Notes: generated from the letters alone by a model not told the origin. Shown: positions 1-8,894, counted from the stretch's first letter. The stretch: 64,000 bases of DNA from Spongorhabdus nitratireducens (GCA_947387575.1 CANDOC010000005.1:248001-312000), one strand, 5' to 3'. Program-made: numbers and translations.

Positions 1-629
1 GTTCGATTGAAGGTATAGCGGCGGCAGAATCAGCCAACAATGCGGTTTGTGGTTCCAGTCTGATCCCGATGCTGACCCTCAGTATTCCCGGTGATGATGT
101 CGCGGCACTGCTGATGGGTGCGTTCCTGATTCACGGCCTGACACCGGGTCCGCTGATCTTCTTTGAGCATACTGAAACCATCTATGCCATTTTTGCCGGC
201 TTCCTGATTACAGATCTGTTCCTGCTGGGTATTGCCAAGTCCGGGTTCAGTTTCTTCGTCAAAGTGGCTTCACTGCGGCGCTATTATATCTTCCCGTGTG
301 TGACCATTTTTGCCTTCACCGGCGCTTTCACTGCCGGTCAGAATATGAACGACATCCTGATCCTGATCGGCTTTACCGTGATGGGTTATGGCATGCGACT
401 GGTTGGACTGAACCCGGCCATCTTTATTATCGGATTTATTCTGACCCCGTATCTGGAACAGAACCTGGATCAGGCACTGGCGATTGTCGGTACTGACTAC
501 CACCTGCTGTTTGCTTCCCCCTTCTCATGGGTATTTATCGCGCTTTCGATCTTCTTCGTATATTCCAGCGTGTATATGAAAAAGAAGAAAGCCGGCAACT
601 CAACTCAGGCGCAAGAGGTAACGTCGTAA
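1..629 (+). CDS. tctA: TctA, large membrane subunit of a tripartite tricarboxylate transporter (3' part)
   Basis: The reading frame is open from base 3 and has no start inside the window, so this is the last 208 residues of a protein that is usually about 500 residues long. The visible part begins SIEGIAAAESANNAVCGSSL and continues IPMLTLSIPGDD and HGLTPGPLIFF, which are hallmark stretches of the TctA/DUF112 family. Several hydrophobic membrane spans follow and the protein ends in a short polar tail. TctA forms the inner-membrane permease with TctB and takes substrate from the periplasmic protein TctC, whose gene follows 124 bp downstream. The small subunit gene tctB is not visible and may lie upstream. 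The substrate (citrate, tartrate or another carboxylate) cannot be told from sequence. Confidence 0.9.
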   Translation, partial: SIEGIAAAESANNAVCGSSLIPMLTLSIPGDDVAALLMGAFLIHGLTPGPLIFFEHTETIYAIFAGFLITDLFLLGIAKSGFSFFVKVASLRRYYIFPCVTIFAFTGAFTAGQNMNDILILIGFTVMGYGMRLVGLNPAIFIIGFILTPYLEQNLDQALAIVGTDYHLLFASPFSWVFIALSIFFVYSSVYMKKKKAGNSTQAQEVTS

Positions 630-753
630 CCAGAAAAACAATAACAGACACAAGGAGCATGGCACCTGCTTTATCTTTCCCTTTTTCACAGGCAGCGTGC
701 CGTACTTTGAAACAAACGATGAACCTATAAGAAATTACTAGCAGGCATTTATT

Positions 754-1701
754 ATGAACAACATGAAAAAATCACTGACCATCCTCGCTGGCGCTCTGGC
801 CGTTTGCTTGTCTGCGGGCGCTGCTCAGGCTGGATATCCGGAGAAGCCGATCAAGGTTGTTGTACCTTACGGTGCGGGTGGTGATTCCGATCTGACAACC
901 CGGATCTGGGCTGATGCTGTCGAGAAAGAGCTGGGTGTGCCGGTCGTTGTCATCAACAAGCCCGGCGGTGGCGGTATTGTCGGTACTGCTTTCGTGGCTA
1001 ACTCCAGAAAAGATGGTTACACCCTGATCAATGCCGGTCTTGGCAATATGCTGGTAACCCCTAACTTCAGCAAGACGCCCTACAGCTTTGACAGCTTTAC
1101 TCCGGTCGTAAAAATGACCTCGGTACCGCTGGCTGTTGTTGTAGCCAAAGACAGTCCGTACAAAACCTTTGATGACTTTATCAAGGGGGCAAAGAACAAA
1201 ACTGTGACTCAGGGTTCCTGGGGTGCTTCGTCCTCTGGCACCATTCTGGCCAATATCATTGCTGACCAGGCCGGTTACAAGCCCAAATATGTCCATGCCA
1301 AGGACGGTGCAACCTCTATGGTTTCCGTGATTGGTGGTCACATTGATTCAGCTGTATCGTTCCCGCCGATCTTTGGCCCGCACCTCAAGTCTGAGCGCGC
1401 CCGAGCGCTGGTTATGAACCAGAAGATGGATGCATTCCCGGGTGTTCCGACCTTTGCTGACTACGGCATTGAAGGCAGCTTTGAAGGCTGGTCCGGTATC
1501 TTTGCACCTAAAGGTGTACCAGAGGAAGTCGTCAAGAAGCTGACCGAAGCAACCAATAAAGTGATGAAAGACCCGGCTGTAATCAAGGCCTACCAGAACA
1601 TCGGCGCGACGGTTGATTATCGCTATGGTTCCGAGTGGGTTGACGGCATGCAGGTGACTTACAATATTATGAAAGATGCCGCAGACAAGATGAAAAACTG
1701 A
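754..1701 (+). CDS. tctC: TctC/Bug-family periplasmic tricarboxylate-binding protein
   Basis: A 315-residue exported solute-binding protein. Residues 1-26 form a signal peptide with a basic start (MNNMKK), a hydrophobic core and an AQA cleavage site before GYPEKPIKVVVPYGAGGDSD, the typical mature start of Bug/TctC receptors. The mature protein has the two-lobed binding-protein length of about 290 residues. It follows tctA on the same strand, so it most likely delivers substrate to that permease. In many genomes the order is tctC-tctB-tctA; here tctC lies after tctA. The gene ends at a strong hairpin shared with the convergent gltS. The ligand is unknown. Confidence 0.93.
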   Translation: MNNMKKSLTILAGALAVCLSAGAAQAGYPEKPIKVVVPYGAGGDSDLTTRIWADAVEKELGVPVVVINKPGGGGIVGTAFVANSRKDGYTLINAGLGNMLVTPNFSKTPYSFDSFTPVVKMTSVPLAVVVAKDSPYKTFDDFIKGAKNKTVTQGSWGASSSGTILANIIADQAGYKPKYVHAKDGATSMVSVIGGHIDSAVSFPPIFGPHLKSERARALVMNQKMDAFPGVPTFADYGIEGSFEGWSGIFAPKGVPEEVVKKLTEATNKVMKDPAVIKAYQNIGATVDYRYGSEWVDGMQVTYNIMKDAADKMKN

Positions 1702-1721
1702 CAGGCTGCTTTAATCTGTTG

Positions 1722-1759
1722 AAACAAGCCCGAATGCTGCGGAACATTCGGGCTTGTTT
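1722..1759. terminator. Bidirectional hairpin terminator between tctC and gltS
   Basis: A perfect 15-bp inverted repeat (1722-1736 with 1745-1759) has an 8-base loop. The left arm starts AAACAAGCCC and the right arm ends GGCTTGTTT, so a T-rich end exists in both directions. It sits between two convergent genes. Confidence 0.9.
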
Positions 1760-1768
1760 GGTTTCAGG

Positions 1769-2965
1769 CTATTGAAAAATAGGAAGAGTCAGAAAGCCTT
1801 GAAGTACAACGGCATTGAGCGTGTCAGTAAACACCGAGCCCAGCAGTGGCACAATCAGATAAGCCTTGGGTGAGGGACCATAGCGGTGAGTCAGGGTGCT
1901 GACATTGGCCAGACCTACGGGTGTTGCTCCCAAACCCAGGCCGACAAAGCCGGCGGTAACCAGACTGGCATCATAATCCCGGCCGGCGGCGCGGAACATG
2001 ATGTAATAGGCAAACAGGCAGATGACAACGGCTTGAGTCAGGACAATGATAACCACCGGACCTGCGGTTTCCGCCAGCCGGGTCAGTTTCAGTGACATCA
2101 GACTCATGGCAATAAATAGCTCCAGGCTGATATCACCAAACAGGTTGATAAACTGGTCGTTAAACTGGAATTTCATTATGTCGGCGATATTGGCCGCAAA
2201 CATACCCAGGAACAGCACCGGCAGATAATCCGGCATCACAATACCGTAAGAGCGGAATATGCCATTGATATATTTGCCGGCAATAATACAGGCACCGATT
2301 ACCAGTACGACTTTCAATACCTGATGCATGCACAGGGTAATTGCCCGGGTTTCGATACTTTCCGGATCCGAGTGGATGCCCATATCGGCATCCTTGGGGT
2401 CGAGTCGGTAGTTTTTAATCAGCTGGTGAGCAACCGGTCCACCCAGCATACCACCCATGATCAGCCCCATTGTGGCCGCAATCAATCCAAACTCAGTCGC
2501 ACCGGTATAACCTTCACTTTCCAGAAATGCACCCCAGCTGATAGCGGTGCCGTGACCTCCAGCCATGGTGATTGAACCCGCAATCAGTCCGTGAATGGGT
2601 TCGTCACCAATCAGCATCGCCATAGACAGTCCAACGGTGTTCTGTATTACCAGAAAAACAGCAATAATACAGAACAGCAGTGGCAGGGTTTTGCCTCCAC
2701 TGATCAGTAGTCTTAGCCGGGCATTCAAACCGACAGTGCAGAAGAAAATCAGCAGTAGTTGGTCACGCAGGGCGAGATCCCACTGAATGTCGAAGTCGAT
2801 AAACTGGCTGGTAATAGCAATAGTGGCACTGGTTAAAAGACCACCGGTAACCGGGGCGGGAATATGATATTCATCAAGCAGGCGTACATGGCGAGTCACA
2901 AACCAGCCCAGGAAGTAAACCAGAATGGCCATGACAAGAAGGGAGAAGCCCGAGATATGGATCAT
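1769..2965 (-). CDS. gltS: GltS sodium/glutamate symporter
   Basis: A 398-residue membrane protein, close to the usual length of about 400 for GltS. It begins MIHISGFSLLVMAILVYFLGWFVTRHVRLLDEY and has the GltS-type repeats with the re-entrant segments GSITMAGGHGTAISWG (first half) and GFVGLGLGATPVGLANV (second half). The family imports glutamate with Na+. It stands alone, converging on tctC with a shared terminator. With the NAD-linked glutamate dehydrogenase about 6 kb away, glutamate may be a carbon source here; that link is inference. Confidence 0.93.
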   Translation of the reverse strand: MIHISGFSLLVMAILVYFLGWFVTRHVRLLDEYHIPAPVTGGLLTSATIAITSQFIDFDIQWDLALRDQLLLIFFCTVGLNARLRLLISGGKTLPLLFCIIAVFLVIQNTVGLSMAMLIGDEPIHGLIAGSITMAGGHGTAISWGAFLESEGYTGATEFGLIAATMGLIMGGMLGGPVAHQLIKNYRLDPKDADMGIHSDPESIETRAITLCMHQVLKVVLVIGACIIAGKYINGIFRSYGIVMPDYLPVLFLGMFAANIADIMKFQFNDQFINLFGDISLELFIAMSLMSLKLTRLAETAGPVVIIVLTQAVVICLFAYYIMFRAAGRDYDASLVTAGFVGLGLGATPVGLANVSTLTHRYGPSPKAYLIVPLLGSVFTDTLNAVVLQGFLTLPIFQ

Positions 2966-3241
2966 ATACGCGTACCCTGTGATTCATTATGATTTCGGCA
3001 CTGGTGGATGCTTCTTGATGCGTGGCTTCAGGCTCAGCAGCTGATATAACCTAATAAAAACAATGCCTCTTAAAACCTTAGCAGTGTATTCCAGTCCTTC
3101 TTTGTAGTTATTGGGGATTTGTATTAAGAGAATGGAGGATCAATAGTAAATGCGTTACTTTTTGTTTCTTGTGCAAGTCGTTAAAAATAAAGCATATTTT
3201 TTACATATATAACTTCGGTATTCTCTGTCGTTGGTGTGCCG

Positions 3242-4306
3242 TTATCTTCCCTGTACTTTCAGGCCATGCTTCTCCAGAAAGCTGACAACCTTGTCATGGC
3301 GTGCTTTGACATCGGGATGATTGATATTGTCGAACCAGTACTCCCACAGCATGGCATCATCACAGTCTGCAGCCTGGGAACCATTCAGTGAGAAAAACAG
3401 TGTTTCGCCACTTTCCAGCTTCAGAAAGTAGGAAGCTCCACATAGGGAAGGAGGAATACTTTCGCACTCAAGCGGGTGGTCATACAGGCTGATATTGCGT
3501 TTGTCACTCAGCTCTGATTGGTAGATGGCTTGCTCGGCCTGGGTTCTGCGCTCTATTCCGGACTTTGGATAGACTACAAATAACTCCACTTCGGGCCCGA
3601 ACCGGGCCAGCTGCCGAAGGGTCAGGGTTCGGTCCCTGACGGTTTTAAGTCTTTTCTCATCCGCCTGCATGGTGCTGTGAATACTGCTGTCCAGAACCTG
3701 ACCTGACTGATTGCACAGAGGAGTGGCCGGCCGTGGCGTATGAATAAAAATCCGGCAGTGCTTTAACTGTTTGTTATAGAGCTTCTGCAGTAATGAGGCT
3801 TCAAATGCTTTCTGAAAGGTCACAGCGACAGGACGTATATCGGTATCGAGTCCTCGCAACTGGACATGGGACTGGCTGGCATTACGGTGACGTACCACAT
3901 CTGATTTAACATGCTTCTCGGTAACCGAGTGACTCAGCGCCAGCAGGTTACTGAAAACCTGTATCGCAGCCGGATTGACCAGGTTTTCAAAATGCAGATC
4001 CTGCAAGTGGTCAGAACCGATAAAATCCAGCAGATGAGAAGGTGCAAGCTCTGTATTGAAAGGAGAGGATGTCAGTCTGGAAATGACCGGATCCGGCCAG
4101 ATGGCCTGATTTTCAGCACTTTGCCAGATTTCAGGCAGGCGATGGCACTCTCTGTTGTATGGAGAAGATAGATCTTGGGATAGCTGGGCAGATAGCTCGG
4201 CAGTAACCTGAAATGACAAGAGAAACAGGTACGATGCGATCAGAGCTGTTGTGGTCAGACAGAGCTGACTTCGAAATGTAAAAGCAAATAGTCCGGCTGG
4301 CCTCAT
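3242..4306 (-). CDS. Exported protein of unknown function, tandem paralogue 1
   Basis: A 354-residue protein that I do not recognise. Residues 1-36 look like a signal peptide (basic and aromatic start, long hydrophobic core, VTA before EL). The C-terminal two thirds align with the product of the next gene upstream (4426-5379). Shared blocks are RPVAV..QKAFE, IHT..P.TPLCN, RLKT..DR..T.R..AR, E.RT.AE..Y, GxSY.L...SG..L.F..NG.QA and W.YWF. Start choice: ATG preceded by AGGGA seven bases upstream. Because of the signal peptide it should act in the envelope or outside the cell. The paralogue pair points to a local duplication. No catalytic motif could be named. Confidence 0.75.
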   Translation of the reverse strand: MRPAGLFAFTFRSQLCLTTTALIASYLFLLSFQVTAELSAQLSQDLSSPYNRECHRLPEIWQSAENQAIWPDPVISRLTSSPFNTELAPSHLLDFIGSDHLQDLHFENLVNPAAIQVFSNLLALSHSVTEKHVKSDVVRHRNASQSHVQLRGLDTDIRPVAVTFQKAFEASLLQKLYNKQLKHCRIFIHTPRPATPLCNQSGQVLDSSIHSTMQADEKRLKTVRDRTLTLRQLARFGPEVELFVVYPKSGIERRTQAEQAIYQSELSDKRNISLYDHPLECESIPPSLCGASYFLKLESGETLFFSLNGSQAADCDDAMLWEYWFDNINHPDVKARHDKVVSFLEKHGLKVQGR

Positions 4307-4425
4307 ACCACATCCCTGCCTGTTTTTCGTATATGGAAATGGTTAAGGGATAGGACAGTATAGGCCGCCAGCAGTTCCTGACAGGGTGATTTTCAGCAGA
4401 TAACGGTGACTGGCAACCGATTAGT

Positions 4426-5379
4426 CTAAAAACCTGTCGGTTTGTAGCCGGAGGTTTTCAGAAAACCCTCAATTTCCTGTTTTCTGCGTGCCGGAACTAT
4501 TTTTTGGGTGCTGCCAAACCAGTAGCGCCAGTACATATTCTTGCTGCTTTCCAGCGCCTGCATACCATTATTGCCAAAGTACAGTTCGCCACCGGAAGGG
4601 GTTGTCAGAATATAGGATGAGCCACTGATTTCAGCAGGCACCGCGTCGCAATTCAGTCTGGCATCGGTCAGGTTACAGTTTTCAGGTTTCAGCGTTTCCT
4701 GCAGGTAAACCTGTTTTTCTGCTGCGGTTCTTTTTTCCAGTCCGTCCCGGGCATAGGCAATAACAAGTGATAAATTACCGCCGCAGCGAGCCATTTTTCT
4801 TACAGTGATACTGCGGTCGGTGATTGTTTTAAGTCGCTGCGCATCCTGGCTCATATCGCTGGCTGCAGTACCGGGCAAAATTTGCTTTTGAGGATTGCAG
4901 AGCGGGGTTGTCGGTTTGTCGGTATGGATAATGGCTACCGCTCTGGTCAGTCCGGGATGCTGACTGTTGCCGAGCTCGACTAGCGTCTGCTCAAAGGCTT
5001 TTTGCAGGTTAACGGCAACAGGGCGGGTGATTTTGTCTTCCCCGGTCAGGAAAATCGCTGACTCTTCCTGCAAGGGTTCAATAGCCTGAGCTGTCAGCCG
5101 GGTTTTCAGCTCGGGGCTCATCTCGGAATCCTGATTGATACTGTCCTGGATCATACCAAGCATTTGCTGTTTGAGATCTGCGACTTCGGACTCGGCTTTA
5201 TCAACTTGTGCGGGAATCGATGCTGTTTGCTGGTGAGCTGAAGGAGCTATTGATGGAGCAATTGGAGAGTGGCTGGCACAGGCGGCAAGCAAACAGATCA
5301 GGCAGCCGGTCATCAGGTATCTGAAACCGGGAGAGATCAAACCAAAATGCTGATAGCCGAAAGCCCTGTTTTTTCTCAT
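4426..5379 (-). CDS. Putative lipoprotein of unknown function, tandem paralogue 2
   Basis: About 317 residues. The N-terminus has a basic stretch (MRKNR) and then a hydrophobic segment ending LLAAC-ASH, a good lipobox, so it is probably a lipoprotein. A serine/alanine/proline-rich linker follows. The C-terminal part is clearly homologous to the neighbour at 3242-4306 (RPVAVNLQKAFEQTL, IIHTDKPTTPLCN, RLKTITDRSITVRKMAR, GSSYILTTPSGGELYF, MYWRYWFGS). A GTG at 5394 in frame gives five extra residues; neither start has a clear ribosome-binding site. Function is unknown. One paralogue has a cleavable signal and the other a lipobox, so the two may work at different places in the envelope. Confidence 0.75.
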   Translation of the reverse strand: MRKNRAFGYQHFGLISPGFRYLMTGCLICLLAACASHSPIAPSIAPSAHQQTASIPAQVDKAESEVADLKQQMLGMIQDSINQDSEMSPELKTRLTAQAIEPLQEESAIFLTGEDKITRPVAVNLQKAFEQTLVELGNSQHPGLTRAVAIIHTDKPTTPLCNPQKQILPGTAASDMSQDAQRLKTITDRSITVRKMARCGGNLSLVIAYARDGLEKRTAAEKQVYLQETLKPENCNLTDARLNCDAVPAEISGSSYILTTPSGGELYFGNNGMQALESSKNMYWRYWFGSTQKIVPARRKQEIEGFLKTSGYKPTGF

Positions 5380-5430
5380 TACCAAACCAGCCACTACAGT
5401 ATGTTTTGTTAAGACTGAGAAAGAGGCAAT

Positions 5431-5463
5431 AAAAAACTGCAGCCAAGCCCATGTTGGCTGCAG
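5431..5463 (-). terminator. Rho-independent terminator downstream of the tus-like gene
   Basis: A perfect 10-bp inverted repeat (5437-5446 with 5454-5463, CTGCAGCCAA) has a 7-base loop. On the minus strand it is followed by six T's (A's at 5431-5436). It ends the transcript from 5533-6435 before the lipoprotein gene, so the latter needs its own promoter. Confidence 0.88.
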
Positions 5464-5532
5464 TCCGAAAAAGCATAGTAAAAACTGTCGAGGATTGCTG
5501 AAGAAAAATATACGGCAGCGGAATTCTGGTTT

Positions 5533-6435
5533 TCAGGTTATGTCAACAAATACATAAGTATCTTCTTTATCTGATAACGGTTTCAGTTTGCGATCCGAAC
5601 GTTTAAGCCGATCCTGTACAGCTTCACGCACCAGGGGCTTTATCTGATTAAACTCGGGTAAATGCTGTCCTTCCTGTAAAAGCATAAATAATGGCAATGG
5701 AGTGTTTACCTGCAGTGGATATCGGGCTTTTTCATCCGGATCGAGCCGAAGCTGTTTAACTTTGTCATCCCAGGTCAGGTTGGCTCTTAAATGGGGAGCC
5801 AGTGGACGTTTAATCACAACGCTCTGATCAGGAGGCAGTTGCTGCAGATTGATAATGTCATCAATAATTGACTGGGACTGAGTATATTGCTGTTGCAGAT
5901 GACGAATAGCCGCTTTGGCTGTCAGCCTGACACTGCCGCAGGTGCCTTTGGCCCAGCTGAAACCCGCGCGTTTGGGTGGAACCGGAAACAACTTGAGCTG
6001 GCGGTAGCATTGCACAAAATGCAGATGATGCAGCTTCAGATTTCCCAGCAGGGAGTCGCGCAGCTCCCGAGATGAAAACTCGATAGTCTCAATACTGGAA
6101 GCGCCAAACAGTTTTCGATAGTTGCCTATGGCCTGTTTGAAGGCGAGCTTGGCTTCATTCAGTTGTGTGCCTGCTTCCAGTGTTTTCTGGGATATTCCCA
6201 CCAGGCCATAACACTTGGCTGTTTTCTGTTTTTTCTGATCAGGTCGATAGGTCAGACGGGCGGCAGCATCAGCGGCTTTCTCACGTGCAGGGCGAGTATC
6301 TTCCGGGTCTTCATTCATAACCCAGGCTGGTAGCTGTTTGTCTCCCAGTAAAAGCTCACTGAACTCCCGGTTTTGTTGCTGTAACTCCAGCAGAGTATCG
6401 CGAATAACCAGTCGGGCTGCTGTTTTGTCAATCAT
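5533..6435 (-). CDS. Tus-like DNA replication terminus site-binding protein
   Basis: A 300-residue basic protein; E. coli Tus has 309. The middle and C-terminal parts resemble Tus as I remember it. The block LLGNLKL....YRQLKLFPVP..AGFSWAKG matches Tus LPGLITL..YRTLTVL..ATLRFGWANK, and LPPDQSVVIKRPLAP...KQL matches LPQNAKLKIKRPVKV...KQV. The C-terminal PLPLFMLLQEGQHLPE matches PLIALINRDNGAGVPD. Tus binds Ter sites and blocks replication forks from one side by holding a flipped base. In my hand alignment the E. coli lock residue His144 falls on Arg and Phe140 on Ser, so locking may differ. The gene has its own terminator and sits upstream of the paralogue pair. It could also be a divergent PF05472 member with another role. 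Confidence 0.75.
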   Translation of the reverse strand: MIDKTAARLVIRDTLLELQQQNREFSELLLGDKQLPAWVMNEDPEDTRPAREKAADAAARLTYRPDQKKQKTAKCYGLVGISQKTLEAGTQLNEAKLAFKQAIGNYRKLFGASSIETIEFSSRELRDSLLGNLKLHHLHFVQCYRQLKLFPVPPKRAGFSWAKGTCGSVRLTAKAAIRHLQQQYTQSQSIIDDIINLQQLPPDQSVVIKRPLAPHLRANLTWDDKVKQLRLDPDEKARYPLQVNTPLPLFMLLQEGQHLPEFNQIKPLVREAVQDRLKRSDRKLKPLSDKEDTYVFVDIT

Positions 6436-6667
6436 ATAATATTATGCAATCATATATTCATTATCTCAGCATCTTACATTAGCTGATTTCTGATAAACAA
6501 CAGTCTCAAAGGGGCTCGTAGAAAAGGGTTTTTGGGAAAAGTTGTACCGAATAGAGATGATAGGTAATGAAAATAGTTGAGAAGCCGGAAGAATAATAAC
6601 GAAAGGCAGTATTAAGGTATCTATAGATCCGGCTTCATGAGTTGATTCAGTGTTTTGCTGAACGGTT

Positions 6668-6943
6668 TCAGCTATTAACCATCTCCTTAAGCTTGCTGCC
6701 GGCTTTGAACTGCGGCACCCGCATGGCAGGAATATCAATTTCGGCACCGGTCTGGGGATTGCGTCCTTTACGCGCAGCCCGGTTGCCTACAACGAAGCTG
6801 CCAAATCCTATCAGCTGAACAGTTTCGCCTCGCACCAGTGCATCCTGTACATGATGAATAAAAGCATTAAGTGCATGTTCTGCCTTGCTGCGGGAAAGAC
6901 CGGCATCTTCGGCAATCTGCTCTACCAGCTCTTTTTTGTTCAT
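6668..6943 (-). CDS. HU-family nucleoid-associated protein
   Basis: A 91-residue HU protein starting MNKKELVEQIAEDAGLSRSKAEHAL. It has the GFGSF turn, the DNA-binding arm RAARKGRNPQTGAEIDIPA and the ending PQFKAGSKLKEMVNS. The frame is open for 34 codons upstream, but homology and length set the start at the ATG at 6943. HU dimers bend and constrain DNA without strong sequence preference. It could be HupA or HupB type and I do not assign which. It lies next to the Tus-like gene but nothing ties the two functionally. Confidence 0.93.
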   Translation of the reverse strand: MNKKELVEQIAEDAGLSRSKAEHALNAFIHHVQDALVRGETVQLIGFGSFVVGNRAARKGRNPQTGAEIDIPAMRVPQFKAGSKLKEMVNS

Positions 6944-7287
6944 GATGGTACCTGAACCTGTATGGGGTGAATCATGTGATGAAAGAGGGGGGCAGTCTGG
7001 CAGGCTGCCTTTACCCCGGACCTGGTATTCGCCTTCGGACAGCAATAATGGACTATCAAAATATCCAACAACTGCCGAAGACTGATTTCATGACGAACCT
7101 GCATGCATGACTGCGCTGCAGGCCGAATACAAAGCAAAACCAAGATTAGATCAAGTTTCAAAAAAGTGGCAATGCCATAACGACATTGCAGGTAGGTATT
7201 TTACTTGGATACCTTGGCAGTTAGACGACAGGGTAGCGCTCTGTAGTGAATATTACCGTCAAATTGAGTGGTAATAGTGTTCAAAAC
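6944..7287. other. 344-bp intergenic region upstream of the HU gene
   Basis: No coding sequence is supported here. A frame of 73 codons on the minus strand overlaps the HU gene but has no homology that I recognise. A short inverted repeat, GCAATG...CATTGC near 7170-7190, and a weak 7-bp repeat near 7250-7275 are visible. The region should hold the HU promoter and the 3' end of the nucleotidyltransferase transcript. Confidence 0.5.
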
Positions 7288-7716
7288 TCATTTCAGGCCC
7301 GGGCTGGCTGCGACCAGTTCGGATGAGCTGCGAACCTTTTCGCCACCCATATTCCACAGCATTTTGATCCCGAGCTGCTGGCAAAGTGCAACTTCTGGAA
7401 CATTGTCCAGTTTGCGGTCACCGCCATTGGCAAAATAGTCAGGCTGAATTCGGCGCAATGCTTCGCATACGGAGTTGTCATCGTCGTTTACAGCAACAGT
7501 CCGGGCCACACAGCTGAAGCCTTCAATCAATTCGCAGCGATCGGTGAACGGCATAAAGACATAGCCCTTTTTACGCAGCAACCACTGGTCGGAATTTACA
7601 ATGACCACCAACTGACCATAAGTGGCAGCCTGCTGCATCATTCTCAGGTGGCCAATATGAACCGGATCAAATCCGCCGGAGACGCAGATGGTTTTGGTTG
7701 CTGTGGCTGTCATCAT
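7288..7716 (-). CDS. RfaE2-like cytidylyltransferase-family nucleotidyltransferase
   Basis: A 142-residue single-domain protein. GGFDPVHIGHLRMMQQA carries the HxGH nucleotide-binding motif of the cytidylyltransferase superfamily, and GGEKVRSSSELV near the end is the ISTT/RSSSE-like phosphate-binding motif. The middle GGDRKLDNVPEVALCQQLGI resembles the C-terminal half of HldE (ADP-heptose synthesis) and stand-alone RfaE2. It most likely transfers AMP or CMP to a sugar or polyol phosphate. No heptose kinase gene is nearby, so the substrate is open. It lies 35 bp downstream of the recombinase gene on the same strand. Confidence 0.75.
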   Translation of the reverse strand: MMTATATKTICVSGGFDPVHIGHLRMMQQAATYGQLVVIVNSDQWLLRKKGYVFMPFTDRCELIEGFSCVARTVAVNDDDNSVCEALRRIQPDYFANGGDRKLDNVPEVALCQQLGIKMLWNMGGEKVRSSSELVAASPGLK

Positions 7717-7751
7717 TGCTCCTGTATCGCTGCTGATCGCTACTGGTTAGT

Positions 7752-8894
7752 TCAGTCAAGGCCGTGCTCCCGGGTCAACTCCCTGAGTCGTGAGCGTTCC
7801 GGGGTGTAATACTGCTGGGTGGTTGTGATGGCTTCGTGGCCGGCAAAAATAGCCAGATCCTCGATATCCATATTGCGTGCCAGGTGAGACAGAGCAGTAT
7901 GTCGCAGCGAGTGAAAGCTTTTTTCCAGTAACCGCTGGGCCAGCTCCGGATTTTCCTTGTCGACACTGTCGGCACAATGAAGCATAAAACCGGCAAACCA
8001 TTTGCGAATCTGACGGGCAGACATTCGGCCATAGCTGCCATCTTTCTTTACCGGGCAGATGGTGGGGGCCAGGGGAAACCCGTCGCGGCTGAAGGCTTCC
8101 TGCTTATGATGCTGGCGATAGCGAATAATAATATCCAGTGTACGATCATTGACCGGTAACCGCCGCTTGCGCCGGCCTTTACCGCTGATATGCAGTTCCA
8201 GCTCACCATCCGGTCCGGGCAATATATCAGCACAGCTGAGGCGTTCGATTTCACCCTGACGCATTGCAGTGGCATAGGTCAGCCCAAAAATAAAATTCAG
8301 CCGGGCTTTTTCACCCTGCTGGCGTTTAGTGTCTTCCGGATAATGTTTTAAACAGGACTTCACCACATCCCATTCATCGGCATAGAAGTAACGCACTTCG
8401 CCGTGGCCGCGGGCATGGCGCTCACCGCTTTTATCAAAGCCATGAACCGGGTTGCCCTGGATATAACCGGTGGCATGCAGGTAATTAAAAAAGCTGTGTA
8501 ATACCGTAATAACTTGGTCAGTACTCTTACCCGGCTTGATAGCATTGGGAAAGTAAACCTTGTCAGGACGACTGCGATCAATTCCCGGTTGTTGCCAGTG
8601 AGGCCAGGGGGCATTCAGAAAGGTGACGTAGCCTTCAATATCTGCCACTGTAATCTGGTCATAGTTTTTCAGTAGCTCCTTGCGGCAGAAAGCCGTAAAC
8701 CGGACGAGTTCACGGGTATAGCGCCGCAGGGTTTCTGCCGAGCGGCGTTCAGCCCGGCGCAGAAACAGTGCCAGCGCATCGGCATCATTGCCGGTGCCCA
8801 GTCGGCTGGTGGGTTGACTGGTTGCGGTCTCGGATAATGCTCCGGCAGATGCGGGACGGAGTAGAGGGGCTTCCATGGGCTCTCTGTTCACCAT
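7752..8894 (-). CDS. Tyrosine recombinase / integrase family protein
   Basis: A 380-residue site-specific recombinase. The N-terminal SAM-like core-binding domain covers about residues 35-150 (ALFLRRAERRSAETLRRYTRELVRF). The catalytic domain follows with the expected residues: Arg in YATAMRQGEIERL, Lys in the GKGRRKRRLP hairpin, HSLRH (His and second Arg), AGHEAI (His) and the Tyr nucleophile in TTQQYYTPER. The set looks complete, so the enzyme should be active. It is not XerC or XerD by context: no xer neighbours, no phage or transposon genes, and no att repeats that I could see. Its target is unknown. Confidence 0.85.
   Translation of the reverse strand: MVNREPMEAPLLRPASAGALSETATSQPTSRLGTGNDADALALFLRRAERRSAETLRRYTRELVRFTAFCRKELLKNYDQITVADIEGYVTFLNAPWPHWQQPGIDRSRPDKVYFPNAIKPGKSTDQVITVLHSFFNYLHATGYIQGNPVHGFDKSGERHARGHGEVRYFYADEWDVVKSCLKHYPEDTKRQQGEKARLNFIFGLTYATAMRQGEIERLSCADILPGPDGELELHISGKGRRKRRLPVNDRTLDIIIRYRQHHKQEAFSRDGFPLAPTICPVKKDGSYGRMSARQIRKWFAGFMLHCADSVDKENPELAQRLLEKSFHSLRHTALSHLARNMDIEDLAIFAGHEAITTTQQYYTPERSRLRELTREHGLD

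Noticed and set aside
3150-3212. 20-codon frame with GGAGG eleven bases upstream of its ATG
   Set aside because: Very short, AT-rich, with no structure in the product and no terminator or operon context.
6940-7161. 73-codon minus-strand frame overlapping the start of the HU gene
   Set aside because: It overlaps a sure gene in another frame and has no recognisable product.
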